Notes: a model not told the origin generated them from the letters alone. A DNA stretch of 64,000 nt from Sphingomonas sp. (GCA_017418975.1 JAFOMG010000017.1:682001-746000); one strand, 5' to 3'. Positions 26,941 to 38,478 are shown, counted from the stretch's first letter. Translations and numbers: made by a program.

Positions 26941-27077
26941 CGTCATCCCCGCGAAGGCGGGGATCCAGGGTAGCAGGGGACGATCGAAGCGATCACGCGG
27001 GTGCGTGCCGGAAACGGCAAGGCGAGCCGCGCCGTCCTTGCCCTTGGCCCTGGATCCCCGCCTTCGCGGGGATGACG
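26941..27077. repeat. Palindromic repeat with perfect 30-bp arms
   Basis: The arms start CGTCATCCCCGCGAAGGCGG and end with the exact complement (30 bp each), with a 77-base centre. Together with the MITE-like element it fills the 418-bp gap between the convergent aminopeptidase and acyl-CoA ligase genes. No gene was seen in this gap. Confidence 0.85.
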
Positions 27078-27136
27078 GATGAAGGGAGCGGTTGAAGGGA
27101 TAGCGGGGATGACGCTGGAGAATATGAGTCCCCAGG

Positions 27137-28729
27137 CTAAGCCGCCGCCAGCTTGAAATCCTTGTACTGCTCGCGGATCGCGGTCTTGAGCAGCTTGCCC
27201 GTGGCGGTGTGCGGCAGGCTCTCGACGAAGAGCACTTCGTCGGGCAGCCACCATTTGGCGACGTGCTGGGCGAGATGCGCCTGCACTTCCTCCGCCGTCA
27301 CGTCGCTGCCCGGCTTGCGGACCACCAGCAGGATCGGCCGCTCGTCCCATTTGGGGTGGTGCACGCCGATCGCCGCGGCCTCGGCCACGCCCGCGCAGCC
27401 GATCGCGGCATTTTCCAGATCGACCGAGCTGATCCACTCGCCGCCCGACTTGATCACGTCCTTGGCGCGATCGGTGATCTGCATCGTGCCGTCGGGATAG
27501 AGGACCGACACGTCGCCCGTATCGAACCAGTTGTCGGCATCGACCGCCGGCGCGTCCGCCTTGAAATAGCGCTCGACGATCCAGGGCCCGCGCACCTGGA
27601 GGCGGCCCGAGCTCTTGCCGTCGCGCGGCTGCACCCGCCCCTCGTCGTCGACCACGCGCAGCTCGACGCCATAGGGCACCTTGCCCTGCTTGCAGACCTG
27701 GTCGACCTGCTGCTCGAAGCTCAGCTCGTCCCAGTTCCACGATGGGGCGCCCATCGTGCCGATCGGGCTCGTCTCGGTCATGCCCCAGGCATGGTTGACG
27801 CGGATGCCCATCTTCATCAGCCGCTCGATCATCGCGCGCGGGGCGGCCGAGCCGCCGATGGTGACGATCTTGAGGAATTCCGGCTCCTCGCCGGTGGCGT
27901 CCATATGCTGGAACATCGCGAACCAGACGGTAGGCACCCCGGCGGTGTGCGTCACCTTCTCGCGGTTCATCAGCTCGCACAGGACGAGCGGATCGTTCAC
28001 CGCCGAGAAGACGAACTTGATCCCCGCCGCGGCGCCGGCCCAGGGCAGGCCCCAGCCCACCGCATGGAACATCGGCACGATCGGCATCGCCACCGCGCGG
28101 GCGGAGAGATCGAACACATCGGGCTGCATCTCGGCGATCGCATGGATCACGCTCGATCGGTGGGTGTAGATCACACCCTTGGGATTGCCCGTGGTGCCGC
28201 TGGTGTAACAGATCATGCAGGGCTCGCGCTCGCTGCCGGTAACCCAGCTGTAATTGCCGTCCTCGGCGGCCAGCAGCGCCTCGAACCCGTCCGGCCCGTC
28301 GCTGTCGAAGCAGTAATAATGCTCGATCGACTTCCAGTGCGGCTTCAGTCGCTCGACCAGCGGCGCGAAGGCGCGATCGTAGAACAGTATCTTGTCCTCG
28401 GCATGGTTGGCGATGAAGATCAGCTGGTCGTCGAACAGGCGCGGGTTGATCGTGTGGACCACCCCGCCCATGCCGGCGGCGCCGTACCAGGTGACGAGGT
28501 GGCGGCCATGGTTCATCGCCAGGGTGGCGACGCGGTCGCCCTTCTGGAGACCCAGCCGCTCCAGCGCCTGGGCCAGCTTGCGGGCATCGCGGGCGATGCC
28601 GGCCCAGGTGGTGCGCGTCTCGCTGCCGTCCGCCCAGCGGGTGACGATCTCGCGCCCCCAATGCTCGCGCGCGGCGTGATCGAGCAGACTGGTGACGCGC
28701 AGCTCGAAATCCTGCATTCCTCCAAGCAT
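27137..28729 (-). CDS. Acyl-CoA synthetase, medium/long-chain (AlkK/FadD-like)
   Basis: 530 residues. Activates fatty acids to acyl-CoA through an acyl-adenylate. ANL-superfamily motifs: P-loop [26 protein letters not shown], adenylate-binding WFDTGDVS, hinge [15 protein letters not shown], and the catalytic Lys in [13 protein letters not shown]. The overall pattern is nearest to AlkK-type medium-chain ligases. ATG 28729 has GGAGA five bases upstream; an internal ATG at 28717 is preceded by GGAGG but too close. The frame is open further upstream through repeats, which is not coding. Confidence 0.92.
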   Translation of the reverse strand: MLGGMQDFELRVTSLLDHAAREHWGREIVTRWADGSETRTTWAGIARDARKLAQALERLGLQKGDRVATLAMNHGRHLVTWYGAAGMGGVVHTINPRLFDDQLIFIANHAEDKILFYDRAFAPLVERLKPHWKSIEHYYCFDSDGPDGFEALLAAEDGNYSWVTGSEREPCMICYTSGTTGNPKGVIYTHRSSVIHAIAEMQPDVFDLSARAVAMPIVPMFHAVGWGLPWAGAAAGIKFVFSAVNDPLVLCELMNREKVTHTAGVPTVWFAMFQHMDATGEEPEFLKIVTIGGSAAPRAMIERLMKMGIRVNHAWGMTETSPIGTMGAPSWNWDELSFEQQVDQVCKQGKVPYGVELRVVDDEGRVQPRDGKSSGRLQVRGPWIVERYFKADAPAVDADNWFDTGDVSVLYPDGTMQITDRAKDVIKSGGEWISSVDLENAAIGCAGVAEAAAIGVHHPKWDERPILLVVRKPGSDVTAEEVQAHLAQHVAKWWLPDEVLFVESLPHTATGKLLKTAIREQYKDFKLAAA

Positions 28730-28872
28730 CCCGGCTCTCCATACCGATTTTTCGAGAGCGTAACCCGCGATGCGCGCGAGTGTCGAGAGCGGGGAATGTA
28801 AGGAAGGATTTCGGCGGCGGGCCGCCCACGCGGCCTGCTTCCCTAAAAGAAGAGAATGACGACGGTGCGGGC

Positions 28873-29306
28873 GCCGGCTCAGCCGCTCGCCAGGGGCATT
28901 TTTGATTTTCATGCGGAGGCGCGGAGAAGAAGAAGGTGGTTCGCGCAGAGGCGCAGAGAACGCAGAGCGGTTCAGCGTCGCGCCAGGTTGAGGACTCATA
29001 TTCCTCCTTCGTCACCCCGGCCTTGAGCCGGGGTCCCGCTGTCTCGCCAGTGCAAGAAGAAGCGGGATCCCGGCTCAAGGCCGGGATGACGGCAGAAAAT
29101 CAAATACTTGTTTGGGTTCTCAACTTAGCGGCGCCTTCCATCACAAGGTTTCCACGTTTCCTGCCGCTGGCGCGGCGCCGGAACGTGCCGCGAGCGGAAC
29201 CCCTCCGCGCTCTCTGCGCCTCTGCGCGAACAGAATCTCCGCGCCTCCGCGTCTCCGCGTGAACAAATAACCTTTCCACGCACCATCGCCTGAGATCCCG
29301 CCCCGG
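28873..29306. repeat. Large palindromic repeat, copy 3, interrupted
   Basis: Outer flanks GCCGGCTCAGCCGCTCGCC (left) and the ACAAATAACCTTTCC to CCCGCCCCGG block (right) match copy 2 at 10077-10363 in the same direction. The arms run from 28908 and to 29264. The core is in the opposite orientation to copy 2 and is split by the 145-bp element at 28983-29128. With short adjoining repeats it accounts for most of the 614-bp gap between the acyl-CoA ligase and dnaE; no gene was seen there. Confidence 0.85.
28983..29128. mobile_element. MITE-like element inserted in palindromic repeat copy 3
   Basis: Reverse complement of the element at 26764-26908, with terminal inverted repeats near AGGTTGAGGACTC and GGTTCTCAACTT. 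The palindrome core is continuous without it in the other copies (TTCAGCGCCGCGC joined to the GGCGCC and CATCACAAGG part), so this is a clean insertion. No transposase is encoded; any mobility must be supplied in trans. Confidence 0.65.
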
Positions 29307-29343
29307 ATCAAGTCCGGGGTCGCTGGGATGATGCCATCCAGGC

Positions 29344-32300
29344 CTACGCCGCCTCGGCCAGCTTCGCCGCCGCGCTCTTGAGCGAGGCCCAGCGGATGCC
29401 GGGGACATTCTCGATCTTCTGGGCCAGCTCGCCGTCCAGCCGGAAGTCGCGGCCCAGCACCAGCTCGGCCTCGCCGCCGGGAATCGCGACATGCACCAGC
29501 ACCTCGCCGCGTCCGCCGCGCTGGTCGCCGATGATGCCGGCGAGGATGGGGATCGCCTGGACATCGTCGATGGTCACATCGAGCACGAGCCGCGCCGTGT
29601 TGGCCAGCCCCTCGAAGGGCTGGACGCGCTTGATCGAGACGCGCGGCGTGTCCTCGCCTGCCCGCTTGTCAAGCTCGACGGTCAGCACCGCGCAGCCGCC
29701 TTCGCGGGCGCAGCGCTCGAGATCGGGGACGGCGCTGTCCTCGAAGCAGGTGGCGATGGTCTGCGCCGATTTGTCCGAGATCGTCGCCATCATATATTTG
29801 TTGCCGCGCGCCGAGGTGCGCGGGCGGCAATCCTCGACCAGCGCCGCGATCGTCGCGCCGATCCGGGCGCCGGGGGGGATGTCGATCTCGCCCAGCGAAA
29901 CGATATCGCGCGCGCCGAAACTCTTGGCGAGGTGCTGATAGCGATCGAGGGGATGCGCCTGGAAATAGAAGCCAAAGGCTTCCCTTTCATGCCCCGTCCG
30001 ATCGGCCGTCGACCAATAGACATCCTCAGAGAGGCGGATCTCATCGCCGGCGGGCTTGGTGACCATGTCGAACGACGCCTGGAAGCTGTTGCGCTCTCCG
30101 TGCGAGCGCTGGCAGACCGCCATGATGCGTTCCGCCGCGCCATAGACGCCGGCACGATTGTCGTTGATGGAGTCGAAGGCTCCGGCAGCGGCAAGGGTTT
30201 CCAGCTGCCGCTTGTTGATCAGCTGGGGATTGGTGCGCAGCGCGAAATCGTCGAGCGACTTGAACACCCCGCGCTCCTCCCGGTCGCGCACCAGCTCTTC
30301 CATCGCGCCCTCGCCGACGCCCTTGAGCGCGCCCAGCGCATAGCGGACCGCCAGCCCCTCCTCGGTCTTCTCGACGAAGAAATCGGCCTGGCTGCGATTG
30401 ATGTCGGGCGAGAGATAGCGGACGCCCAGCCGCTTCATGTCGTCGGCGAAGATCGCCAGCTTGTCGGTCTGGTGGATGTCGTACGCCATCGAGGCGGCGA
30501 AGAATTCGTGCGGATGGTGCGCCTTGAGCCAGGCGGTCTGATAGGCGAGCAGCGCATAGGCGGCGGCGTGCGACTTGTTGAAGCCATAGCCGGCGAACTT
30601 GTCGATCAGGTCGAACAGCTCGTTGGCCTTGGCCGGCTTGATGTTGTTGTGCTCGGCACAGCCCTTCACGAAGGTCTCGCGCTGGGCGTCCATCTCCGCC
30701 TTGATCTTCTTGCCCATCGCGCGGCGGAGCATGTCCGCGCCGCCCAGGGAATAGCCCGCCAGGATCTGGGCGGCCTGCATCACCTGCTCCTGATAGACGA
30801 AGATCCCATAGGTCTCGTTCAGGATCGGCTCGAGCAGGTCGTGCGGATAGACGATCTCCTCGCGCCCGCCCTTGCGGTGGCCGAAGCTCGGGATGTTGTC
30901 CATCGGGCCGGGGCGATAGAGCGAGACGAGCGCGATGATGTCGCCGAAGTTCGTCGGGCGCACCGCGGTCAGCGTGCGCCGCATGCCTTCCGATTCCAGC
31001 TGGAACACGCCCACCGTGTCGCCGCGCTGGAGCAGGTCATAGACTTCGGTATCGTCCCAGGCGAGCGCGTCGAGATCGACATCGATGCCCCGGTCGGAGA
31101 GCAGCTCCACTGCCTTTTTCAGCACCGACAGCGTCTTGAGGCCGAGAAAGTCGAACTTCACCAGGCCCGCGCCCTCGACATATTTCATGTCGAACTGGGT
31201 GACCGGCATGTCCGAGCGCGGATCGCGGTAGAGCGGCACGAGCTGCGACAGCGGCCGGTCGCCGATCACCACGCCGGCGGCGTGCGTCGACGAGTGGCTC
31301 GGCAACCCCTCGAGCCGCATCGACAGGTCGACCAGATATTTGATGTCCTTGTGCGCGTTATACTCGGCAAGGAACTCCCCGACGCCGTTCAGCGTGCGCT
31401 CCAGCGTCCAGGGATCGGTCGGGTGGTTCGGGATCTGCTTGGCGAGCCGGTCGATCTGGCCATAGCTCATCTGCAGCACGCGGCCGACGTTCTTGACCAC
31501 CGCGCGCGCCTTCATCGTGCCGAAGGTGATGATCTGCGCGACGTGATCGGCGCCGTATTTCTGCTGCACGTAGCGGATCACCTCGCCACGCCGGGTTTCG
31601 CAGAAATCGATGTCGAAGTCGGGCATCGAGACGCGTTCCGGGTTGAGGAAGCGCTCGAAGAGCAGGCCGAGCTTCAGCGGATCGAGATCGGTGATGGTCA
31701 GCGCCCAGGCAACCGCCGAGCCCGCGCCCGAGCCACGGCCCGGGCCCACGGGAATGTCGTGCGCCTTCGCCCATTGGATGAAGTCGGCGACGATCAGGAA
31801 ATAGCCCGGGAAGCCCATCTGGATGATGACGTCGAGCTCGAACTGGAGCCGCTCGTCATAGGCTTCGCGCTCGGCCGGATCGGTGATGCCGGCCTTTTCC
31901 AGCCGCTTCTCCAGCCCCTGCCAGCTCCGCTCGCGCAGCATCGCCGCCTCGCCCTCGCGGTCACCGGCCAGGCTGGGCAGGATCGGCTTGCGCTTGGGCG
32001 CGGCATAGGCACAGCGCTGGGCGACGACGAGCGTGTTGGCGATGGCCTCGGGCAGGTCCGCGAACAGGCTCCGCATCTCGTTCGCCGGCTTCATCCACGC
32101 ATCGGGCGAGGAACGCGGGCGATCGTCCGAGGCGACATAGGAGCTGTTGGCGATGCACAGCATCGCGTCATGCGCCTCGTGGAAGGTCGGCTCGGCGAAG
32201 CAGCTCGGATTGGTCGCGACCAGCGGCAGGTTCCGGTCATAGGCAAGGTCGAGCAGCCTGGCCTCGGCCCGGCCCTCCACCTCGTCGAGCCGGCGGACGA

Positions 32301-32817
32301 TCTCGATATAGAGCCGCTCCGGAAACAGTGCCTCGAGCCGGCGGGCATAGGCATCCGCCGCCCTGTCCTGCTGCTCGGCATAGAGCCGCGCCAGCGCGCC
32401 CTCGCGGCCGGCGGTCAGGCAGAGCAGCCCCTCCGTCCGCCCCTCGAGCGCGTCGAACGGGATGTGCGCATCCTCCTCGGTCGGGCGGTCGAGATGCGCC
32501 ATCGAGACGAGGTCGCACAGGTTCAGATAGCCGGCCTCGTCCTGGGCATAGAGCGCCAGCCAGTCGATCGGCGCCGCGACGCCGTCGGGCATGTCGGGCC
32601 GCTTGACCGCCAGCAGCGTGCCGATGATCGGCTGGATGCCCGACTTGATGCAGGCATCGCCGAAGCTCATCGAGGCATAGAGCCCGTTGCGATCCGCCAC
32701 CGCGACCGCCGGAAAACCCAGTTCCTTCGCGCGCTTGGCGATCGCCTTCGGCTCGATCGCGCCCTCCAGCATGGTGAAGGACGAGAAGACCCGAAGCGGA
32801 ACGAAGCCGGAATGCAT
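29344..32817 (-). CDS. dnaE: DNA polymerase III alpha subunit
   Basis: 1157 residues from ATG 32817, full length for replicative DnaE1. PHP domain at the N-terminus (FVPLRVFSSFTMLEGAIEP). Palm catalytic acidic residues in MPDFDIDFCETRRGEVIRYV, fingers segment with YGIFVYQEQVMQ, tandem HhH, beta-clamp-binding and OB regions toward the C-terminus. GTG 32853 would add 12 residues and is less likely. No ribosome binding site stands out. It is not the error-prone DnaE2: no imuA/imuB neighbours. Confidence 0.96.
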   Translation of the reverse strand: MHSGFVPLRVFSSFTMLEGAIEPKAIAKRAKELGFPAVAVADRNGLYASMSFGDACIKSGIQPIIGTLLAVKRPDMPDGVAAPIDWLALYAQDEAGYLNLCDLVSMAHLDRPTEEDAHIPFDALEGRTEGLLCLTAGREGALARLYAEQQDRAADAYARRLEALFPERLYIEIVRRLDEVEGRAEARLLDLAYDRNLPLVATNPSCFAEPTFHEAHDAMLCIANSSYVASDDRPRSSPDAWMKPANEMRSLFADLPEAIANTLVVAQRCAYAAPKRKPILPSLAGDREGEAAMLRERSWQGLEKRLEKAGITDPAEREAYDERLQFELDVIIQMGFPGYFLIVADFIQWAKAHDIPVGPGRGSGAGSAVAWALTITDLDPLKLGLLFERFLNPERVSMPDFDIDFCETRRGEVIRYVQQKYGADHVAQIITFGTMKARAVVKNVGRVLQMSYGQIDRLAKQIPNHPTDPWTLERTLNGVGEFLAEYNAHKDIKYLVDLSMRLEGLPSHSSTHAAGVVIGDRPLSQLVPLYRDPRSDMPVTQFDMKYVEGAGLVKFDFLGLKTLSVLKKAVELLSDRGIDVDLDALAWDDTEVYDLLQRGDTVGVFQLESEGMRRTLTAVRPTNFGDIIALVSLYRPGPMDNIPSFGHRKGGREEIVYPHDLLEPILNETYGIFVYQEQVMQAAQILAGYSLGGADMLRRAMGKKIKAEMDAQRETFVKGCAEHNNIKPAKANELFDLIDKFAGYGFNKSHAAAYALLAYQTAWLKAHHPHEFFAASMAYDIHQTDKLAIFADDMKRLGVRYLSPDINRSQADFFVEKTEEGLAVRYALGALKGVGEGAMEELVRDREERGVFKSLDDFALRTNPQLINKRQLETLAAAGAFDSINDNRAGVYGAAERIMAVCQRSHGERNSFQASFDMVTKPAGDEIRLSEDVYWSTADRTGHEREAFGFYFQAHPLDRYQHLAKSFGARDIVSLGEIDIPPGARIGATIAALVEDCRPRTSARGNKYMMATISDKSAQTIATCFEDSAVPDLERCAREGGCAVLTVELDKRAGEDTPRVSIKRVQPFEGLANTARLVLDVTIDDVQAIPILAGIIGDQRGGRGEVLVHVAIPGGEAELVLGRDFRLDGELAQKIENVPGIRWASLKSAAAKLAEAA

Positions 32818-33121
32818 GGCCCGAGTGTAGGGAGCCGCCCCGCGCCGCGCCACCCATGGGGAGCGTTGTCCACAATTTTCAAGCCGTTGGGCTCAGGATT
32901 CTCCCCTACGCGCGGACTCGGACGGGTGCTCTCCTGAATGGCGGCTTCGTTACCGATCGTTCACATCATGGTTAACGCCAGTAAACATTTCGCCGACGGA
33001 ACGGAACGGTTCATCGGCGGATCAGAATTAGGCGTTATTATGGCAAACATAAGGCAAGCAAGGAAACCATTTGCGGTTTCAGTGACTTACCAGAACAGAA
33101 TCACCCCTTTCTGACGAGTCG
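32818..33121. other. Intergenic region with AT-richer promoter DNA
   Basis: 304 bp between the divergent dnaE and MraZ-like genes. Contains GGTTAACGCCAGTAAAC near 32971 and AT-rich patches around 33030-33070 that are plausible promoter DNA. No reading frame or convincing dyad was found. Confidence 0.5.
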
Positions 33122-33613
33122 ATGCCCATGAATGCCCTTTACCATGGTAGCGAGCTCTGCGAGGTGGACGCGGACGGGAACGTCGCGGTGCCGGCCTTTC
33201 TCGAAGCCGCGCTTTCTCCCGAGGCCGAGCCCGAGATCATCCTTGCCAGGCATGGCACCGATCGCTGCCTGATCGGCTATGGCCGCGCCCATCTCGCCAC
33301 CCTTGCCGCGCGCGCCGAGCGCCGCCGCATGGCGGAGGAGGATCGCGGCGACGAGGCGCGCGGCCATTATCGCCGCATGCGCAGCACCTTCGGCCTTTCC
33401 GAGCGGATGCCGCGCGCGGGCGCCGGGCTGCGCATCCCGGCCGCGATGCGCCATCTCGGCCGTATCGAGGACCTCGCCCTCTTCGTCGGCGCCGGCGACA
33501 GTTTCGAGATCTGGAACCCGGCCCTCGCCCTGGAGAGCGAGGACGAGCATTTCCGCGCCCTGGCCGAATTTCGCCTGCGGATGCGCGGCAGCAAATCCAA
33601 GGGAGTGCAGTGA
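33122..33613 (+). CDS. MraZ-like protein outside the dcw cluster
   Basis: 163 residues with two AbrB-like swapped-hairpin halves as in MraZ: CEVDADGNVAVPAFLEAAL with LARHGTDRCLIGY in the first, and AGLRIPAAMRHLGRIEDLAL followed by FVGAGDSFEIWNP in the second. MraZ normally opens the division/cell-wall cluster next to rsmH. Here the neighbours are a Cys-containing small protein, a PadR/SEDS-like pair and gyrA, so this is a stand-alone member. Likely a DNA-binding regulator. ATG 33122; a second ATG lies at 33128. Immediately followed by the next gene. Confidence 0.7.
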   Translation: MPMNALYHGSELCEVDADGNVAVPAFLEAALSPEAEPEIILARHGTDRCLIGYGRAHLATLAARAERRRMAEEDRGDEARGHYRRMRSTFGLSERMPRAGAGLRIPAAMRHLGRIEDLALFVGAGDSFEIWNPALALESEDEHFRALAEFRLRMRGSKSKGVQ

Positions 33614-33614
33614 G

Positions 33615-34043
33615 ATGCGTATCCGTTGCAGCGTAATGGGCCATGCCGCCGGCACCACCCATCATCACAATCAGGGCCTGGACTTCGCGGTCTGCCACCG
33701 TTGCGGCCGCGACCTGGTCCGCCCCGCGGGCGGCGAGTGGAGCGAAGTGCCGGACGGCTTCCAGATAGTGTGGCGCGAATTCGGCCGCGCGAGCGACGCG
33801 GCCTCGGTTGCCGAGCGGATGACCCGCATCACGCCCCCGCCCCGCCGCCGCGCGCCCCGCAATGCCCGGCCGGCACCGCGCCGCGACCCGCGCGGCCGCC
33901 GGTTCAGCGCCGGCTTCGGCATGGTCGGCGCGCTCGCCAATCTCGGCAAGCTGGTGCGCGCCGAGGCGGAGGACGACACCAGCGGCATCGAGCCGAGCGG
34001 CCAGCATGTGATCCGCCTGCCGCATACCGGCACGACCCACTGA
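33615..34043 (+). CDS. Hypothetical protein with a Cys-x2-Cys knuckle
   Basis: 142 residues starting one base after the MraZ-like stop (TGA g ATG), with GGAG upstream, so co-translated. The N-terminal 45 residues hold His-rich THHHNQGLDFAVCHRCGRDLVR, a possible half zinc site. A very basic Arg/Pro linker follows (PPPRRRAPRNARPAPRRDPR), then a hydrophobic/charged tail. No family recognised. The basic middle suggests nucleic-acid binding, which is inference only. Confidence 0.65.
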   Translation: MRIRCSVMGHAAGTTHHHNQGLDFAVCHRCGRDLVRPAGGEWSEVPDGFQIVWREFGRASDAASVAERMTRITPPPRRRAPRNARPAPRRDPRGRRFSAGFGMVGALANLGKLVRAEAEDDTSGIEPSGQHVIRLPHTGTTH

Positions 34044-34127
34044 GTTCCGGCACCGGGCCGGCACAGCCCGATGTCCGAAGCGCCGGCGACGGGGCGTCCT
34101 CCTCCCGCTCCGTCACCGGCGATTTTC

Positions 34128-35207
34128 CTAGGCGATGCCGACCCGCAGCATCCCGTGCTCGGCCGCCGGCTCGGCCTTGTCCGGCACGGTGCCCGCCGCG
34201 CCGAGCGCGCTCGGCAAGCCGAGCAGGCTGAGCAGATAGCCGACGATCGCGCTGCCCCCATAGCCCACCAGCGGCGTCGGATAGTTGCCCAGCGCCGCCG
34301 CCAGCACGATCGCCAGCCACAGCGCGCCGAACACCGCATAGGCGGGGTCGCGGCGCCATCCGGCGAGCGCCGGCACCAGCAGCAGCGCCGATCCGGCGAC
34401 CACCATCAGCCCGGCAAGCGGATGCACGCCGAAGGCCGTGAACAGGATCTGGTCGACATAGGGCATCGCGGGCTGCACGTCCGGCTGGAGCAGCGCCGCG
34501 ACGAACCCGGCCAGCGCCGCGATCAGCGCCGCCAGCACATTGCGCTCCGGGCGGAGCAGCGCCAGCGCGGCGAGCCCCGCGGCAAGCCCGCCGGCCATCG
34601 CGCGGTCCGGCTGCAGCGCCAGCGCCGCCGCCGCCACGATCACGCCCAAGGTGGAAAGCCGATCCCGCACGCCCGCATAGCCGATGCCCAGCACCGGCAT
34701 CAGGATCAGGCTCGGCTGGATGCCCAGCCCGCCGATCGATACCCAGCGAGTCGCGCCGTCATGCGTGATACCGAACAGGCTGGTTGCCAGCAGCGCCAGC
34801 CCGAGGGCGATCAACACCGGCCCCGGCACAAGCCAGCGGCTACGCGGCAGGTGCGTGACGATCCCGAGCGCGAGAAAACCGATCAGCAGCGCCGCGACAT
34901 TGCGCAATGGATAGCTCAGCGGCGCGCCGCCGATCGTCATATATCCGATGCCCAGTCCTGTAGCGCCGATCGCGCAGAGTCCCACCAGCCGCCTGCCCCA
35001 CCACATCGCCATTTTCCCGCCTCCCGATTGCACTCGGATCATCTCGCAGATCGCACCCCATAGGCAGCCGGCGGCGAAGCGCAGCGCTTCGCCCGGCGCC
35101 TCGATCGCCGCCACTTCGCAGCGCATCCGCTCGCCCCAGTGCCGTAACCGCGCCGGCATCAGCGCCGCCGCGAGATCGACCAGCGCCGCCGCCATCAGCC
35201 GGATCAC
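34128..35207 (-). CDS. Polytopic membrane protein resembling the SEDS (FtsW/RodA) family
   Basis: 359 residues. A soluble N-terminal part (VIRLMAAALVDLAAAL to about residue 55, with WGERMRCEVAAIEAPGEALR) precedes about nine membrane segments. Several stretches echo SEDS glycosyltransferases: DGATRWVSIGGLGIQPS (compare GARRWI...QPSE), a later QPD, MPYVDQILFTAFG in the place of the catalytic Asp segment, and TPLVGYGGSAIVGYLLSLLG (compare SYGGSS). Start is GTG 35207, overlapping the PadR stop (GTGA), so it is co-expressed with PadR. Whether it polymerises glycan is unknown; it could be a sensor or a diverged relative. Confidence 0.7.
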   Translation of the reverse strand: MIRLMAAALVDLAAALMPARLRHWGERMRCEVAAIEAPGEALRFAAGCLWGAICEMIRVQSGGGKMAMWWGRRLVGLCAIGATGLGIGYMTIGGAPLSYPLRNVAALLIGFLALGIVTHLPRSRWLVPGPVLIALGLALLATSLFGITHDGATRWVSIGGLGIQPSLILMPVLGIGYAGVRDRLSTLGVIVAAAALALQPDRAMAGGLAAGLAALALLRPERNVLAALIAALAGFVAALLQPDVQPAMPYVDQILFTAFGVHPLAGLMVVAGSALLLVPALAGWRRDPAYAVFGALWLAIVLAAALGNYPTPLVGYGGSAIVGYLLSLLGLPSALGAAGTVPDKAEPAAEHGMLRVGIA

Positions 35208-35503
35208 GCGGGCTTCCCCACCAGGCCGGGCGCCTCGCCGCGCAGCAGCTCGGCCGCAAAGACCCGCCCCGCCGCGCTCAGCCGATAGGCGTGGCGCGCC
35301 GGCCTGCCCGGCTCGCTGGGCGGCTGCCACTGCGCTTCCAGATGTCCCTGCTCCTCGAGGCGGATCAGCAGCGGATAGAGCGTGCCCGACTGGATTCCCG
35401 CCGCCCGGCCCAACGCATAGCCATGCGACCAGTCCTCCCCGGCTTCGAGGAGGATGGCGAGCACGTTGCGCGCGGTCGGGGAAAGCGATCTGCTTCGAGC
35501 CAT
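35204..35503 (-). CDS. PadR-family transcriptional regulator
   Basis: 99 residues, one winged helix: LSPTARNVLAILLEAGEDWSHGYAL, then GIQSGTLYPLLIRLEEQGHLEAQW and GRPARHAYRLSAAGR, the standard PadR layout. Its stop overlaps the start of the membrane protein gene. A perfect palindrome lies just upstream of its ATG, suggesting autoregulation of the pair. The ligand is unknown. Confidence 0.92.
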   Translation of the reverse strand: MARSRSLSPTARNVLAILLEAGEDWSHGYALGRAAGIQSGTLYPLLIRLEEQGHLEAQWQPPSEPGRPARHAYRLSAAGRVFAAELLRGEAPGLVGKPA

Positions 35504-35513
35504 GTCGATTAAA

Positions 35514-35527
35514 TCTACCTAGGTAGA
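35514..35527. promoter_or_regulatory. Perfect 14-bp palindrome in the padR promoter
   Basis: TCTACCTAGGTAGA, 11 bases upstream of the padR ATG. On the minus strand TTGACT lies about 5 bases further upstream and could be the -35 element, so the palindrome would fall between -35 and -10. That is the expected site for PadR autorepression. Confidence 0.6.
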
Positions 35528-35570
35528 GTTATAGTCAAGTGGCGCCGGGCGAAGTTATCCCCAGCTTTCC

Positions 35571-35599
35571 CACGCGTGCGCGCTCGCGCGCACGCGCGC
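35571..35599. other. Alternating purine-pyrimidine tract upstream of gyrA
   Basis: 29 bases of CA/CG/TG alternation (CACGCGTGCGCGCTCGCGCG and on to CACGCGCGC) with a single phase break, 83 bases before the gyrA start. Such tracts can flip to Z-DNA under negative supercoiling. The position before a gyrase gene is notable, but the role is inference. Confidence 0.5.
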
Positions 35600-35681
35600 T
35601 CCTGCTCACACGCGGGCGCGGGGTTGGCAGGATGCATCGGCATCGTTAGAGCCGTAAGACACACTCAAGAACCCGAAAGCG

Positions 35682-38459
<2,778 letters not shown>

Positions 38460-38478
38460 GACGGCATGGCGTGACTGT

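Noticed and set aside
29491..32937. 1148-residue frame antisense to dnaE
   Set aside because: Shadow of dnaE; composition rich in Arg/His/Gly and no start context.
32971..32987. CtrA-type site upstream of dnaE
   Set aside because: GGTTAACGCCAGTAAAC resembles only one half of TTAA-N7-TTAAC; spacing and second half do not fit.
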